Source: Platanthera guangdongensis (Eukaryota > Streptophyta > Magnoliopsida > Asparagales > Orchidaceae). Taken from it: a stretch of 64,000 bases of DNA. The notes beneath the pieces were generated by a model. The model was not told the DNA's origin, made no database searches, and saw only the letters and a program-made list of their open reading frames with translations. Below, in pieces: positions 31,385 through 42,377 of the stretch (positions are counted from its first letter, which is position 1; every line of letters begins with the position of its first letter). Position numbers and translations under genes: made by a program. The stretch spans positions 243,521,447 to 243,585,446 of the forward strand of contig CM077158.1 in assembly GCA_039583875.1 (NCBI GenBank), in the 5' to 3' direction.

Positions 31385-33100
31385 AATTCAGCTATCGTCC
31401 GATCGAGCTCAATCAAACTGCACCCTCTCTCTACAATTTACTATGTCTCCTAAACCTACTACTAGGGTGTCCTTAACCTATGTAAAATTATGATTTTGCC
31501 CCTATATAACGCATAAAATACTTCAAACTCGAGTTAGCCACAGCTCGCAGCATGTCCGCTACCAGCTCGAGCCCACCCGATAACAGCAACACTCCAACAA
31601 GCCGAGCCAGGTATGTTTTATATACTTAAAATTACAAACTAAATAGGCGGTGTGAGACTATTAAAAATAACAATACAAAAGGCGCGCCCGTTGAGAATTG
31701 AACCGCAGACCTTCTGTTTGAAGGCACGCACCTTAACCATTACGCCATGAAAGCTTTTGCGTTAAACTTCTGACGCGGATTTTATTTAATACATTCGGCA
31801 GTTAAATTATTTTTAATACTATTAAAAATAACAATATAAAAGGCACGCCAGCTGAGAATCAAACCGCCGACCTCCTGTTCGAAGGCACGCGCCTTAACCA
31901 TTACACCATGAAAGCTTTTGCGTTAAACTCATGAGTTCGAAATTAAAATAGTTGTCTGATCATGGATTGATAATTCTACTGTCGTCCGATCGAGCTCAAT
32001 CAAATTGTACTCTCTCTCCACATTTTACTAGGTCTCCTAAACATACTAATAGAGTGTCCAAAACCTATGTAAAATTACAATTTTTCTCTTATATAACGCA
32101 TAAAATACTTCAAACTCGGGTTAGCCACAGCCCACAGCATGCTCGCTACCAACCCGAGCCCACCAGATAACAGCAACACTTCAACAAGTCGAGTCGGATA
32201 TGTTTTATATACTTAAAATTACAAACTTAATAGACGTTATGGGACTATTAAAAATAACAATATAAAAGACGCGTCCGTTGATAATCGAACTGCAGACCTC
32301 CTGTTCGAAAGCACGTGCCTTAACCATTACGCTATGAAAGTTTTTCCGTTAAACTTCTGATGCAGATTTTATTTAATACATTCGACAGTTAAATTATTTT
32401 TAATACTATTAAAAATAACAATATAAAAAGGCGCGCCCGCTGAGAATCGAACCGCCGACCTTATGTTCGAAGGCACGCGCCTTAACCATTATGTCATGAA
32501 AGCTTTTGCGTTAAACTCATGAGTTTGAAATTAGAATAGTCGTTTGATCATGGATTGATAATTTTGTTGCCGTCCGATCGAGTTCAATCAAATTGTACTC
32601 TCTCTCCACATTTTACTAGGTCTCATAAACCTACTACTCGGGTGTCCTAATCCTATGTAAAACTACAACTTTGCCCCTATATAACGCATAAAATACTTCA
32701 AACTCGGGTTAGCCACAGCCCACAGCATGCCCGCTACCAGCCCAAGCCCACCCGATAAAAGCAACACTTCAACAAGCCGAGTCAGGATGCTTTATATACT
32801 TAAAATTACAAACTAAATAGACTGTGTGAGACTATTAAAAATAACAATATAAAATGCGCGTTCGTTGAGAATCGAACCGCGAACCTCTTGTTCGAAAGCA
32901 CGCGCCTTAACCATTACGCCATGAAAATTTTTACGTTAAACTTCTAACGCAGATTTTATTTAATACAGTAGACAGTTAAATTATTTTTAATACTATTAAA
33001 AATAACAATATAAAAGACGCGCCCACTGAGAATCGAACCGCCTACCTCCTGTTCGAAGGCACGTGCATTACCTTTAATAATTATTTTTTAATAATAGATT
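31385..33100. repeat. 587-bp tandem array with paired tRNA-like modules
   Basis: Phrases such as CGTCCGATCGAGCTCAATCAA and CTTCAAACTCGGGTTAGCC recur at about 587-bp steps. Each unit holds two tRNA-like modules 161 bp apart; modules start at 31681, 31842, 32268, 32430, 32854 and 33016 (steps 161, 426, 162, 424, 162). About three units are present to the right of gypsy-1, and a fragment to its left. The array ends in A/T-rich sequence before a poly-G tract. Confidence 0.85.
31681..31754 (-). repeat. tRNA-like module (representative of six)
   Basis: On the minus strand it reads TGGCGTAATGGTTAAGG (like a tRNA A box) and, about 30 bases later, GGTTCAATTCTC (like a B box; GGTTCGATTCTC in other copies). 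The acceptor and T stems do not pair well and no anticodon arm is convincing, so it is a tRNA-derived or tRNA-mimicking repeat rather than a tRNA gene. Other copies: 31842-31915, 32268-32340, 32430-32503, 32854-32926 and 33016-33072 (truncated). Confidence 0.6.
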
Positions 33101-33136
33101 CGGCAGTTAAATTATTGTTTTAATAATTATAACTGT

Positions 33137-33137
<1 letters not shown>

Positions 33138-33184
<47 letters not shown>
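33138..33184 (+). repeat. poly-G tract of 47 bases
   Basis: An uninterrupted run of 47 G, followed by GC-rich sequence with short inverted repeats (GGCGGAGCTCGCC). Length in such a run is unreliable in assemblies. Confidence 0.9.
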
Positions 33185-33185
<1 letters not shown>

Positions 33186-33318
33186 AGGCAAAGCCCGCCG
33201 AGGGGGAGGGATGGGCGGAGCTCGCCGATCGCGCTTGGCCGTAGGGGCGGGCCCCGTGTTAGGCACTCGTGTGTGTGTGCGTGGTTTACAACTAAATATA
33301 TTTTAAATGCATCCACTC

Positions 33319-33394
33319 TTACTAAAGAGTTTAATTGGTATAGTGGTAGCCAAATACTTTTCCTCTTAGAGAAACTAGGTTCAAGACCCATGCC
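33319..33394 (+). repeat. isolated tRNA-like sequence
   Basis: TTGGTATAGTGGTAGCC resembles a tRNA A box, and GGTTCAAGACCC about 40 bases later resembles a B box. A CTTTTTT run, a possible Pol III stop, follows at about 33400. It is unrelated in sequence to the array modules. It could be a tRNA relic or a SINE head. Confidence 0.4.
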
Positions 33395-33798
33395 CCTTAT
33401 CTTTTTTATATATTTATTTCAATTTAAAATTAAGTCAAAATTTGAGCCATAAACTAATTTTAATTTTCATGATATAAATGGGAAAAATAAGATTTCATAT
33501 TAAAATTAATTTAACTGTATTTTTTAATTAAAATAATTCATCCTAATATTGAAAAACCGAGGGTAGAACAATTCATTTGAAAATTATAGGGCATCAAATG
33601 TCTTTTAATATATATATATATAGATATATATCTTTATTATATAATACAATATACATATCTTCAATCACACCATGAAATACATCTGGACCGTCCGATCAAA
33701 CTCCATCAAATAAGAGCCGTTGGATTCAAAACCGAAGGCCTGCAATTATCCAAATCAAAAAAGAAATATTGTTCATTGGCGTTTCAGCCCCGATACCG

Positions 33799-34153
33799 CC
33801 CCTCCCGCATCCCGCCCCCCATGGCTTCAGCCCACCGCCAGCGGCCTACCCGCCGCCCACCGGCGGGTTCGCCGCCCTCCGGCGAACCCGTCGGGGGTTG
33901 TCCGGCGGCGAGCGGGCAGGGCCACCTTCGGCGGTGGCCCTGCCCGTGAGCTCCAGTTTGGGGCTCACGGGCAGGGCCACCGCCGGCAGTGGCCCTGCCT
34001 GTTCGCCGCCGGACAACCCCCGGCGGGTTTGCCGGAGGGCGGCGAACCCGCCGGTGGGCGGCGAACCCGCCGGTGGGCGGCGGGCAGGGGCTCCGCCGCC
34101 GGCGGCGAGCTGAGGCCGTGGGGGGGGGGGGGGGGGGGGCGCGGGATGCGGGG
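33799..34153. repeat. GC-rich foldback element (355-bp inverted repeat)
   Basis: The left arm (33799-33950: CCCGCATCCCGCCCCCCATG, ACCGGCGGGTTCGCCGCCC, GGGCAGGGCCACC, GCCCGTGAGC) is the inverted complement of the right arm (33964-34153: GCTCACGGGCAGGGCCACC, GGGCGGCGAACCCGCCGG, GCGCGGGATGCGGGG) with a loop of about 15 bases (TCCAGTTTGGG). The right arm has an extra GGCGAACCCGCCGGTGGGC copy and a 20-G run (34120-34139). Bounded on the right by a 20-T run. ORFs across it are artefacts of composition. Confidence 0.85.
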
Positions 34154-34173
34154 TTTTTTTTTTTTTTTTTTTT

Positions 34174-34383
34174 ATTTAAAAAAATATTTTAATTAATATG
34201 TTTTTATAATTAATAATTAATATGATTTTTTAAAAAATTATATAAAGATTTGTTTTTAAAAATTATTTTGAAATGTTTTTATTTAATAACTATTTCATAA
34301 TTAATATATTTTAATAATTATTTTAACAATTTACTATTTGTTTTTTTATTTACTTAATATGTTTTTTTAATAATTATATATAA
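34174..34383. other. AT-rich spacer
   Basis: Very AT-rich with repeated TTAATATGTTTTT-like phrases, no gene. Confidence 0.5.
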
Positions 34384-34483
34384 GATGCGGGGGGCGGGCG
34401 GGCAGGCGAAGCCCGCCGGGGGTCAGGCGGGCGAAGCCCGCAGCGACGCATCGAGAACGGGCGGAGCCCGTTCGAAGATGCTA

Positions 34484-34563
<80 letters not shown>
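34384..34563. repeat. GGCGAAGCCCGCC mini-palindromes followed by an (AT)n tract
   Basis: 34384-34475 contains several short inverted repeats of the form GGGCGAAGCCC and GGGCGGAGCCCG. From 34484 to 34563 the sequence is pure TA repeat. Similar mini-palindromes flank the poly-G tract at 33190-33260, suggesting one repeat family. Confidence 0.7.
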
Positions 34564-34566
<3 letters not shown>

Positions 34567-34882
34567 GCATAAAAATGGATAAACATTATTTTTAGTCGAC
34601 TCAAAATCAACTTTGATTCAAACAGGAATCAAATGATTTTCAGTCATGTTGTGTTACCATAAAATAATTTGAGCTCAAGCAAAATTTGATTTGTGTTGAA
34701 ATCAATTTTTATGACTCGAGCTAAACAATCTCAAACTCAGTTCTCAGTCATTCTTTAGAGCAAGCTAAGTCTACTATAGCTTTTGATATGCTAAGCACAA
34801 ATGATCCATGAAAATGTCAAAAAAAAAATAATTGTACTTAAAAGTTAATCATGTAAAAGAGCAGTAATCAAGATAGGCTTAC
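34564..34882. other. intron sequence beside a Nudix exon
   Basis: Unique-looking AT-rich sequence forming the donor side of the 29.8-kb intron (minus strand). No gene is seen. Confidence 0.5.
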
Positions 34883-34962
34883 TTCTCAGCAATAAACCTT
34901 GGAATGCCTGCCTCCTCCTTGCATTCCTTCACAAGATTTTCTTTGCAAGTGATCCCAAATGG
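34883..34962 (-). CDS. NUDT20/24: Nudix hydrolase exon carrying the Nudix-box core
   Basis: An 80-bp exon with acceptor TCTAATAG|CC and donor GAGAA|GTAAGC. It encodes PFGITCKENLVKEC then KEEAGIPRFIAE plus two bases. KECKEEAGI matches the REUXEEXGU part of the Nudix box (Arg replaced by Lys); the paired Glu residues bind the catalytic metal. It continues the frame of the 41148-41023 exon (phase 0) and leaves phase 2 for the exon at 5038. It was too short for ORF-based detection and was found by looking for the missing Nudix box between the two flanking exons. Confidence 0.9.
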
Positions 34963-35347
34963 CTATTAGATACAATATTACTATCATAACAACATTCATG
35001 TGGAGAATAACAGATTCACTTTGGATTGATAACAAAAATTTAATAGCTGTACCAAAAAGATCTTTATGGGGTTTTCTTGTAACAATTATGGAACATTAAG
35101 ATGTCATAAGTTTCATAATCACCCCCCTCCCCCGGAACAATTAAGGACTTCAAACAATTTAACATTGTTGTACCAGATTAAATACATGTCTGACATCAGC
35201 TAAATAGCTAATAAATGTTTGTGTTTAGTTTTATTTCTTAAATTAATGGATTACTACTTATCCACTGTACATGGCAATAATAGAAATATATTTAACACAA
35301 TGTAATACAACAGAACTTTCCATACCACAAGTTCTCTGTTGCAAACT
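34963..35347. other. intron sequence left of copia C
   Basis: Part of the 6.1-kb intron 34963-41022. AT-rich, no gene. Confidence 0.5.
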
Positions 35348-35352
35348 AAATG

Positions 35353-35522
35353 TGTTAGAAAAGCCTAATTAAGGGCCCATTTTTCTGTCCTTTCTCTCTC
35401 TTTGTATTAGTCCCACATCTTGAATTGGGATTTTTTTCCTTCCTCTTTTCCTATATAAATGTATTCATACTTGTAACTATTGATTTAAGAAGTATATACA
35501 AGATTTGAGACCTCTCTTTACA
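35353..35522 (+). repeat. copia C 5' LTR
   Basis: Starts TGTTAGAAAAGCC and ends CTCTCTTTACA, with TATA-like CCTATATAAATG. Confidence 0.9.
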
Positions 35523-36403
35523 TGGTATCAGAGGAACCGGTCTTCTCCTTGGGTATACCCGGTCTCTATTTTCTAACCGCCCGGAGTGGTATCCGCGGTT
35601 TCTGTCTTCTCTCCGCGGTCTCTGTTTTCTAACCACCCCGAGCTCCCCTCTGGCGGTCTCCCGTCCTACTCGCGGCCTTTCCGCGGTCTCTCTCTCCCTA
35701 CCCGCATCTCGATATGTGGCTCCACCCTCCTCACCTCCTCCTCTCCTTTTATAGCCTTCCCCTCTCGCCACTGTGGCCCCGGTTTGCTTCTGCTCGCTGC
35801 GGTTTGTGCGGCCTGCTCTCTTAAACAGCGGCCTTACTTGTCGTGGTGTCCATTTCCCGCCCGGTTTATTTCTTTAACCGCGACTTGCTATCCATGCGGT
35901 CTGCCCTTGTGATCGTCGCGGCCTCTTTCCTCTCTTCGGGCTCCGCATCTTTGGCCGCGACCTCTCTTGTCGCTGGTGAGCCCCACCGTGACCGTGCTGC
36001 TTCCTTCTTCTCTCTGCTGCCGGCTTCTTCCCTTCTTTCTCCTTTCTTAGCAGCATCCTGGTCGCAACTTTCCTTGTCATTGGTGTGCCCGTCGAGACCG
36101 TGCGACCTCTTCCTTTGTCGGCCTCTATCTCTTTTCGGCTGCTTCCTTCTCTAGCCGCCCGGCCTTCTTTGCTTAGCCGCCCGGCTTCCTTCTCTAGCCG
36201 CCCGGCCTTCTCTTCTTAGCCTCCTGACTTCCTTCTCTAGCCGCCCGACCTCTTTCTCTGCTTCGCCGTCCGGCTTCCTTCTCTAGCCGCTTGGCCTCTT
36301 TCTCTGCTTAGCCGTCCGGCTTCCTTCTCTAGCCGCCCGGCCTCTTTCTCTGCTTAGCCGCCTGGCTTCTCTTGCTAGCCGCTCGGCCTCTTCTGCTAGA
36401 CGC

Positions 36404-37375
36404 ATGGCTTCCGATGCATCCGCTGCCACTTCTACTCTGCCAGCCCGTGCGCCTGCTGCGGCTCCCGAACTTCGTGATGAGCTACGGATTACTACCATTT
36501 CTCTTACCGGGAAACGAAATTTCGTCGAATGGGTTCACTTTGTTCGTCGTGTTCTGCAGACAAAGGGTCTTCTTCACCACTTGACCCAAGCTACCCTCGA
36601 TGCTCCCTCCGATGACTGGCTTCGCGATGATGGTCGGGTCCAGTCCTAGTTCCTCAACTCTATGGACACCGAGCTCTACAGGATGGTCATGTATCATGAC
36701 ACGGCCAAGACCATGTGATATTCTCTCTGACCTTCAGAACCTTGCTCCTGGTGCTCCCGGCGATATGATCTCTTTCGTTGCCCAGGACAAGACCCTGGTC
36801 GAGGCTCAGATTCAACATCGGCCTCCAACTACTAATCTAGCTACTCAACAGGCCAAGAAAGAGGTTGTCACCATCGTGATGATGATGTCCCGTATTCCTC
36901 CTCACCTGCATAGTGTTCGGGCCCAGATCCTCTCTTCCACGGCGACTCCTTGGTTGTCTGATGTCTGCTCAATGCTGCTTAAAGTTACGCCTCCTACTGA
37001 GGCTCCTCCCGGATTTGCACCGGCTCTTCTTCAACAGCCTCTCCTTCTGACCCCTCCTCCTGCTCGTGGATCTTCCACCCGAGGGGGCCGACCTCCGTCT
37101 CGGGACGAGGACGTGGTGGTCGTTCTTCTATGAAATGCACATATTGTGGTCGGGATGGTCATCTTGAGGCTACCTGTTACCGCAAACATGGTTTACCTCC
37201 CCACCTTGCCGCTATGTCTTCTGTTGCTCCTACTCCCACTGGGGATTCTGCCCAGGATCCGTCGTCCACTACCAGCCAAGATATAGATAGCTCCGCACCC
37301 AACTCCACCAGCTACAGGGTGCCCTCGGCCGCTCCTCCGACTCGGTTGCTTCTTTCTCTGCGGAAGGTATAACTA
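36404..37375 (+). pseudogene. copia C Gag
   Basis: Starts MASDASAATST at 36404 and shares PELRDELRITTISLTGKRNF with copia A. A TAG at about 36646 follows DDWLRDDGRVQS, a further stop and a deletion occur at about 36715 (DTAKTM*), and the frame then changes (36717 on: DLQNLAPGAPGDMISFVA). The zinc knuckle CTYCGRDGHLEATC lies in yet another frame at 37139. The leader before it (35536-36400) is pyrimidine-rich with repeats of CTTCTCTAGCCGCCCGGC. Confidence 0.8.
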
Positions 37376-39060
37376 GTCTCTCTCATAGCCCCCGCTGGAT
37401 CGTTAATTCCGGCGCTACTCACCATATTACCTCCCAACCCCCCCCCCCCCCCCCCCCCCCCCGTATCTCCAGACGGCTCATCCTCCGTGTATAACTGTGG
37501 CCATTGGTGACACCCTAACGGTCTCTGGCGCCGCTGCACTCCAGCTTACCCCGACCATTTCTCTTTCCTCGGTTCTTCACGTTTCGGGGTCTCCTTTTAA
37601 TTTACTTTCTTTTAGTCGTCTGATGCACGATCTTGATTGTTACATAACATTTTTTCCTTCTTCTTTTCTTATGCAGGAACGCCGCACCCGGAGTATTATT
37701 GGTAAGGGGCAGTTGTTGAATGGGCTGTACATCTTGGATATCCCACCCACTCTTCTCTCAACTGTCTCCACTATCGATTGTCATCACCTCCTTGGGCATG
37801 CTCCCCTGCCGATTCTCAAGCAAGCTCTTCCTGATGTTCCTTTACGGGAGTTCTCTTGTGAATCTTGTATCTACGGCAAACAGCATCGTTCTTCCTTCCC
37901 CCCTGCCTGTACCAAGAGTAGTACTCTTTTATCTTTAATTCATTCTGATGTATGAGGTCCTTATAAAGTCACCAGTATCTTTGGATTTTGCTATTTTGTC
38001 ACCTTTATTGATGATTACTCGCGTATTACGTGGCTATATTTACTGCATGATCGTACTGAACTTACCTCTGTGTTTCGTGCATTTTTAACTGAAATGCGTA
38101 CGCAGTTCACCACCCCCCTCAAAGTCATCTGCACTGAAAATGCTCGCGAGTACACTGGTCGCACCTTCTCCAATCTCTGCATCGAATTTGACATCATTCA
38201 TCAAACTTTGTGTGTGTATACCCCTTAGCAAAACAGGGTGGCCAAACGGAAGAATCGTCATCTTCTCGATGTTGCTCGGTCCCTCATGTTTCAAATGCAG
38301 GTTCCGATCGAATATTGGAATTTTGCCGTCTCCACAGTCGGTCATCTCATCAACCGCCTACCCTTGTCTGTTCTTGACTTTGCCTCACCTATCCAACTCC
38401 ACTATCCTTCCACCAACCCCACCTCTCTCACCCCGTGGGTGTTCGGCTGTGTTTGTTCTGTTCATCTTCTTGGCCCCCCTCCGACAAACTTGCTCCGCGG
38501 GTGACCAAATATATGTTTGTTGGCTACTCATGTACTCAAAAGAGGTATGTTTGCTACTCTCCTTCTGATGGCAAGTTGGTCGTCTCGATGGATGTCACCT
38601 TCTGCAAAGACCAGCCCTTCCACTTACCTTCCCCCACCCCGTCTTCCTCTCCTCCTCTTCTCTTCCTCGGCCTGTCGTACCTGTCACGCCCTCTTCTCTG
38701 CCATCTCCTTCCTCCTCTCTCCCTGCTCCCCCTCGGGTTCCTCCGCCCCTTCTATGTGTCTACACGCATTGTCGCTCAAAGGATGGTTCCCTGCACCAGC
38801 TCCCTGCTCCCAGCGACACCTCGACAACGGCAGATCCAGCTCCCGCCTCTACAGCTCATCCCTTGGCCAACTATATTTCTCTCCATTGGATGACTCCACC
38901 TCTCTACGCCTTTATCATCCCTCTTTCCTCTATTTCTATTCCTAACATTATGCAGGAGGCGCTTCAACACCCAGGGTGGCGGGCGGCTATGGATGATGAA
39001 ATGAGGGCTCTCTGGGATAACCGGACTTGAGATCTGGTTCCTCTTCCTGCAGGTCAATCA
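37376..39060 (+). pseudogene. copia C protease-integrase
   Basis: The protease motif reads WIVNSGATHHIT at about 37399, with the catalytic Asp of DSG replaced by Asn, followed by a 25-C run (37438-37462) that disrupts the frame. GAG-pre-integrase (LGHAPLPILKQ, CESCIYGKQH) and integrase follow: HSDV then a stop at about 37951, ENAREY-like (ENARE, first Asp changed) at about 38140, and a further in-frame stop just before NRVAKRKNRH. The catalytic Glu position of copia A (VAERKN) reads VAKRKN here. Many breaks; non-functional. Confidence 0.8.
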
Positions 39061-40489
39061 TGTGTTAGCTGCAAGTGGGTCTTTGTTATTAAACATGTGG
39101 CGGATGGCACCGTTGAGCGTCTCAAGGCCCGCCTCGTGGACCATGGTTTTACTCAGCAACATGGTCTTGAATATGATGAAACCTTCTCTCCGGTGGCCAA
39201 ATTGAACACGATCCGCGTTCTTCTCTCATTGGTTGTTCATCATCATTGGCCTATTTATCAGCTGGATATTAAGAACGCTTTCCTCAACGGCGATCTCCAG
39301 GAGACTGTTTATATGCACCAACCTCCCGGGTTTGAGACCACGGGGGAGTCTCGGGTCTGTCATCTTCGGAAATCTATTTATGGTCTCAAACAGTCCCCGC
39401 GCGCTTGGTTTGAAAAATTCAGCAAGGTTGTATGTGATATTGGCTTCATTCGGAGCTCGCCTGATTTTTCTCTCTTCACCGGATATCGGTCAACCGGAAC
39501 TGTGATCCTACTTGTCTATGTTGACGATATCTCCATTACTGGCGACGATACTACGGGTATACAACATATCAAGCAATAGTTAAACTCTGTCGTTCAGGCC
39601 AAAGATCTTGGCAACCTTCGGTATTTTCTTGGGCTTGAGGTTGCACGACGTACTGATGGTCTTGTGTTATCCCAAAGGAAGTACTGTATGGGCCTTCTTC
39701 ATGATGTCGGCTATTTTGGATGCAAACATGCGGATACTCCCATGGACACCAATCACAAGCTCTCAACCCACAGCTCTGACTCCGACAAGCTACTTACAAA
39801 TACGGAATACTATAGACGCTTGGTTGGGAAGCTGATCTATCTTACGGTTACTCGACCAGACATCTCTTTTGTCGTGGGAGTCGTGAGTCGTTTTATGCAT
39901 GCTCCTCGGACATCTCATCTTCAAGCTGTCGAGCGCATTCTTCGATACCTCAAGATTGCTCTAGGACAAGGGCTTGTGTACAAGCCATCCACATCTCTAT
40001 CTCTTGTCGCGTACTCTGACGCTGACTATGCAGGATCCATTGATGATAGGCGTTCCACAACTGGTTTCTGTACCTACTTTGGTGGACATCTCATAACCTG
40101 GCATAGCAAGAAACAGACTGTGGTTGCTCGCTCTTCTGCTGCAACCGAGTACCGGGATATGGCTGCTGTTGTTTCCGAGTTAACATGGCTTGAGAGCCTT
40201 CTGGGAGACTTGGGTGTTCGTCTATCATCACCGGCGACCCTATTTTGTGACAGTCAAGCAGCAATACATATTGCCAAGAATCCGGTCTTTCACGAACGCA
40301 CAAAGCATATTGAAGTTGACTGTCACTTTATCCGGGAAAAGGTACAGTAAAAGAAGATAGATTTGGAGCATGTTCCTGCTACAAACCAAGTTGCTGACAT
40401 CCTGACTAAAGCTCTCTCCCGGCAGCTATACTATCAGTTTTTATCCAAGCTTGGTGCCTACGACTTGTACGCTCCAGCTTGTGGGGGAG
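39061..40489 (+). pseudogene. copia C reverse transcriptase-RNase H
   Basis: RT 39061-39579 (CKWVFVIKH, QLDIKNAFLNGDL, LVYVDDISITG) keeps YVDD but ends at a stop at 39577-39579 (Gln codon changed to TAG). The frame then recovers to RNase H (YSDADYAGSIDDRRSTTGF at about 40015, SSAATEYRDM, DSQAAIHIAKN) with a second premature stop at 40348. Close to copia B throughout. Confidence 0.85.
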
Positions 40490-40661
40490 TGTTAGAAAAG
40501 TCTAATTAAGGGCCCATTTTTCTCTCCTTTCTCTCTCTCTTTGTATTAGTCCCCCATCTTGGATTGAGATTTCTCTCCTTCCTCTTTTCCTATATAAATA
40601 TATTCATACTTGTAACTATTGATTTAAGAAGTATATACAATGTTTGAGGCCTCTCTTTACA
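40490..40661 (+). repeat. copia C 3' LTR
   Basis: 172 bp, starts TGTTAGAAAAGTC and ends CTCTCTTTACA. Confidence 0.9.
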
Positions 40662-40666
40662 AAATG

Positions 40667-41022
40667 GATCATAACTGAAAGGGTCATGTCATGTGAAGAA
40701 GTATGCAGTATTTAACAAAAATTTGAAGTTCTCAGTGTTCAGTACAGAATACAACTTTGATATATAGGCTTAACCAACTATTTCTGCATCTTTTCAAACT
40801 TAAAAAGAGTAAACCAAACAACAGAAAATTGTCGAGTAAATTGCAGAGCAGATTACATGAATAGCTGCCATATCAAAATATACATTATCTCAACATATGG
40901 GATTACCAAAAGAGGGCCATCTATATTATTCCTTGTTTATTCCAGAGAAGTGCCGAACATGCATCTCCACTAAGTGGCAAAAAATTAAAAAGGATAGTTC
41001 CATGACATGAAATTATACTAAC
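40667..41022. other. intron sequence right of copia C
   Basis: Ordinary AT-rich intron, including the donor side GTTAGTATAATTTC at 41022-41009. No gene. Confidence 0.5.
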
Positions 41023-41148
41023 CAAGCCTCCAGCTACTACGTGATCAAGCATTCCTGGATAAGTGGCCTTCAAATCACTTCTCTTTCCTACCCAGAGAAA
41101 TTTTTTTCCATTCTTAACAACGTATCCATTCATATGAACCCCATAAGC
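41023..41148 (-). CDS. NUDT20/24: Nudix hydrolase exon (start of the Nudix domain)
   Basis: A 126-bp exon of exactly 42 codons, with acceptor TTACATTGCAG and donor GTTAGT. It encodes AYGVHMNGYVVKNG, then KKFLWVGKRSDLKATYPGML and DHVVAGGL. AYGVHMNGYV..G..FLW.G.RS..K.TYPGMLDH.AAGGL is the hallmark of the plant NUDT20/24 family; the final GGL starts the Nudix box. The family is reported to hydrolyse damaged (oxidised) thiamin diphosphate, in plants probably in plastids. The next upstream exon (expected to end PYFGIK) was looked for to position 64000 and not found, so the preceding intron may exceed 22 kb. Confidence 0.92.
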
Positions 41149-42377
41149 CTGCAATGTAAGGAGGAAAAAGAAAACAATAATGCCTATTTTTATAATTTGT
41201 TGAACTGGGAGGGAAAAAAGACAATAACATCCACTTTTATAAGCTTTTGAACTGAAGGGGTCAATCATATTTGTCTACCCAAAGTTCCGCAACCTCTGTT
41301 TTTCCAAAATCCAAGCTAATGCTCGCGACCACCCTGCAGGTCCTCGTGACATTTCCTTCATAGTAGATCAAGCTCAAGGCGTCCAAGAGTGCTCATTGTC
41401 ACGACATACCTTCTTGCCATTCATGACAAATTTCTAGAGAAACCTAGGAGCTTGGAGAGTGTTTGTACATAGAAATATAGAAGCAGTCTAGAATGGTCTC
41501 ATGAGAATATTCTAGAGAAAGACTAGAGGATTCATGAGTGATGTACATAAAAGAGAATGGTTGAATAATCTAGAATAGGGGTATCCTAGATCCTTCCATC
41601 CTTTGGAAGAAATCTTTTGGGGGGCCTATATAAGGAGGAGGACCCCTCATTTGTAAAGCATCCAAAAATTTAAGTATTCAACCACTTCCAAGTCTTAACC
41701 ACTCTTTTTCTATCTCACTCAAAGTATTTTCTTACTCTTCTTGCCACAACTAGTGTTGAAGTAGGCTAACTTAGCTAACTGCGAAGGGGAGCAGAAATGA
41801 GCTAAGGCCACACGCGACATCACAAGACATTCGCACTCAAATAAAATACATTACGAGTAGGTACAAAAAAACAACTCTAGCATTGTTGATGACATGGTTG
41901 TCATGATCGCGATCCAGATCCTAAGATCCTATGATCCAGATTTTGTAAATCGATCCTGATTTTGTAAAGCGATCCTCGATCCAACCCTACTATCTGATGT
42001 GATCCTACCTCAAAATGATCTTATCTAGGATCTCGATCCCGAAAACCTTGGTTGATGAGCACGGCAGGGCGGCCGGCAAGGCGGCAAGGCATTCACAATA
42101 CTCTCTTATATTGTACGGGACATGGATAATAATTACAACACTACTTAATTATTTCCTTATGAATTGTTTGTAACCTGGCATTTACAAATCAAACCAATGC
42201 TGCATTACTCAATATATTAACGAAGAATCTAGTGAACTTGGTATTTATACTTCACTTGAAGAGACTATGGATAATTAGCGTGATGATAGACTATTTTACA
42301 AGTCAGGGATAGATATTATTGTTCAAGGAAGTGCTTTCATAGTTTTCTGAGAGAAAGTTTGGGAAGGAATCAGGCAC
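41149..42377. other. upstream intron with possible LTR relic and GATC-rich patch
   Basis: At 41397 TGTCACGACATACC resembles a gypsy LTR start, with a TATA box CTATATAAGGAGG at 41628; no matching end or target duplication was found, so it is a tentative relic to about 41870. At 41905-42040 the motif GATCC/GGATC recurs about ten times in both orientations (GATCCAGATCCTAAGATCC), like subterminal repeats of a DNA transposon. No gene is seen. Confidence 0.35.

Larger units (their letters stand above)
35353..40661 (+). mobile_element. copia C: complete but decayed Ty1/copia element
   Basis: LTRs at 35353-35522 (170 bp) and 40490-40661 (172 bp), flanked by an exact AAATG duplication (35348-35352 and 40662-40666). 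Primer site TGGTATCAGAGG at 35523, polypurine tract GTGGGGGAG at 40481. The LTRs differ at roughly 11 sites plus a 2-bp indel, so this insertion is clearly older than copia A and B, and its Gag-Pol has many stops and frameshifts. It lies in a Nudix intron, opposite to the host gene. Confidence 0.95.

Noticed and set aside
31681..33072. Functional tRNA genes
   Set aside because: A- and B-box-like motifs exist but acceptor and T stems do not pair and no anticodon loop is convincing.
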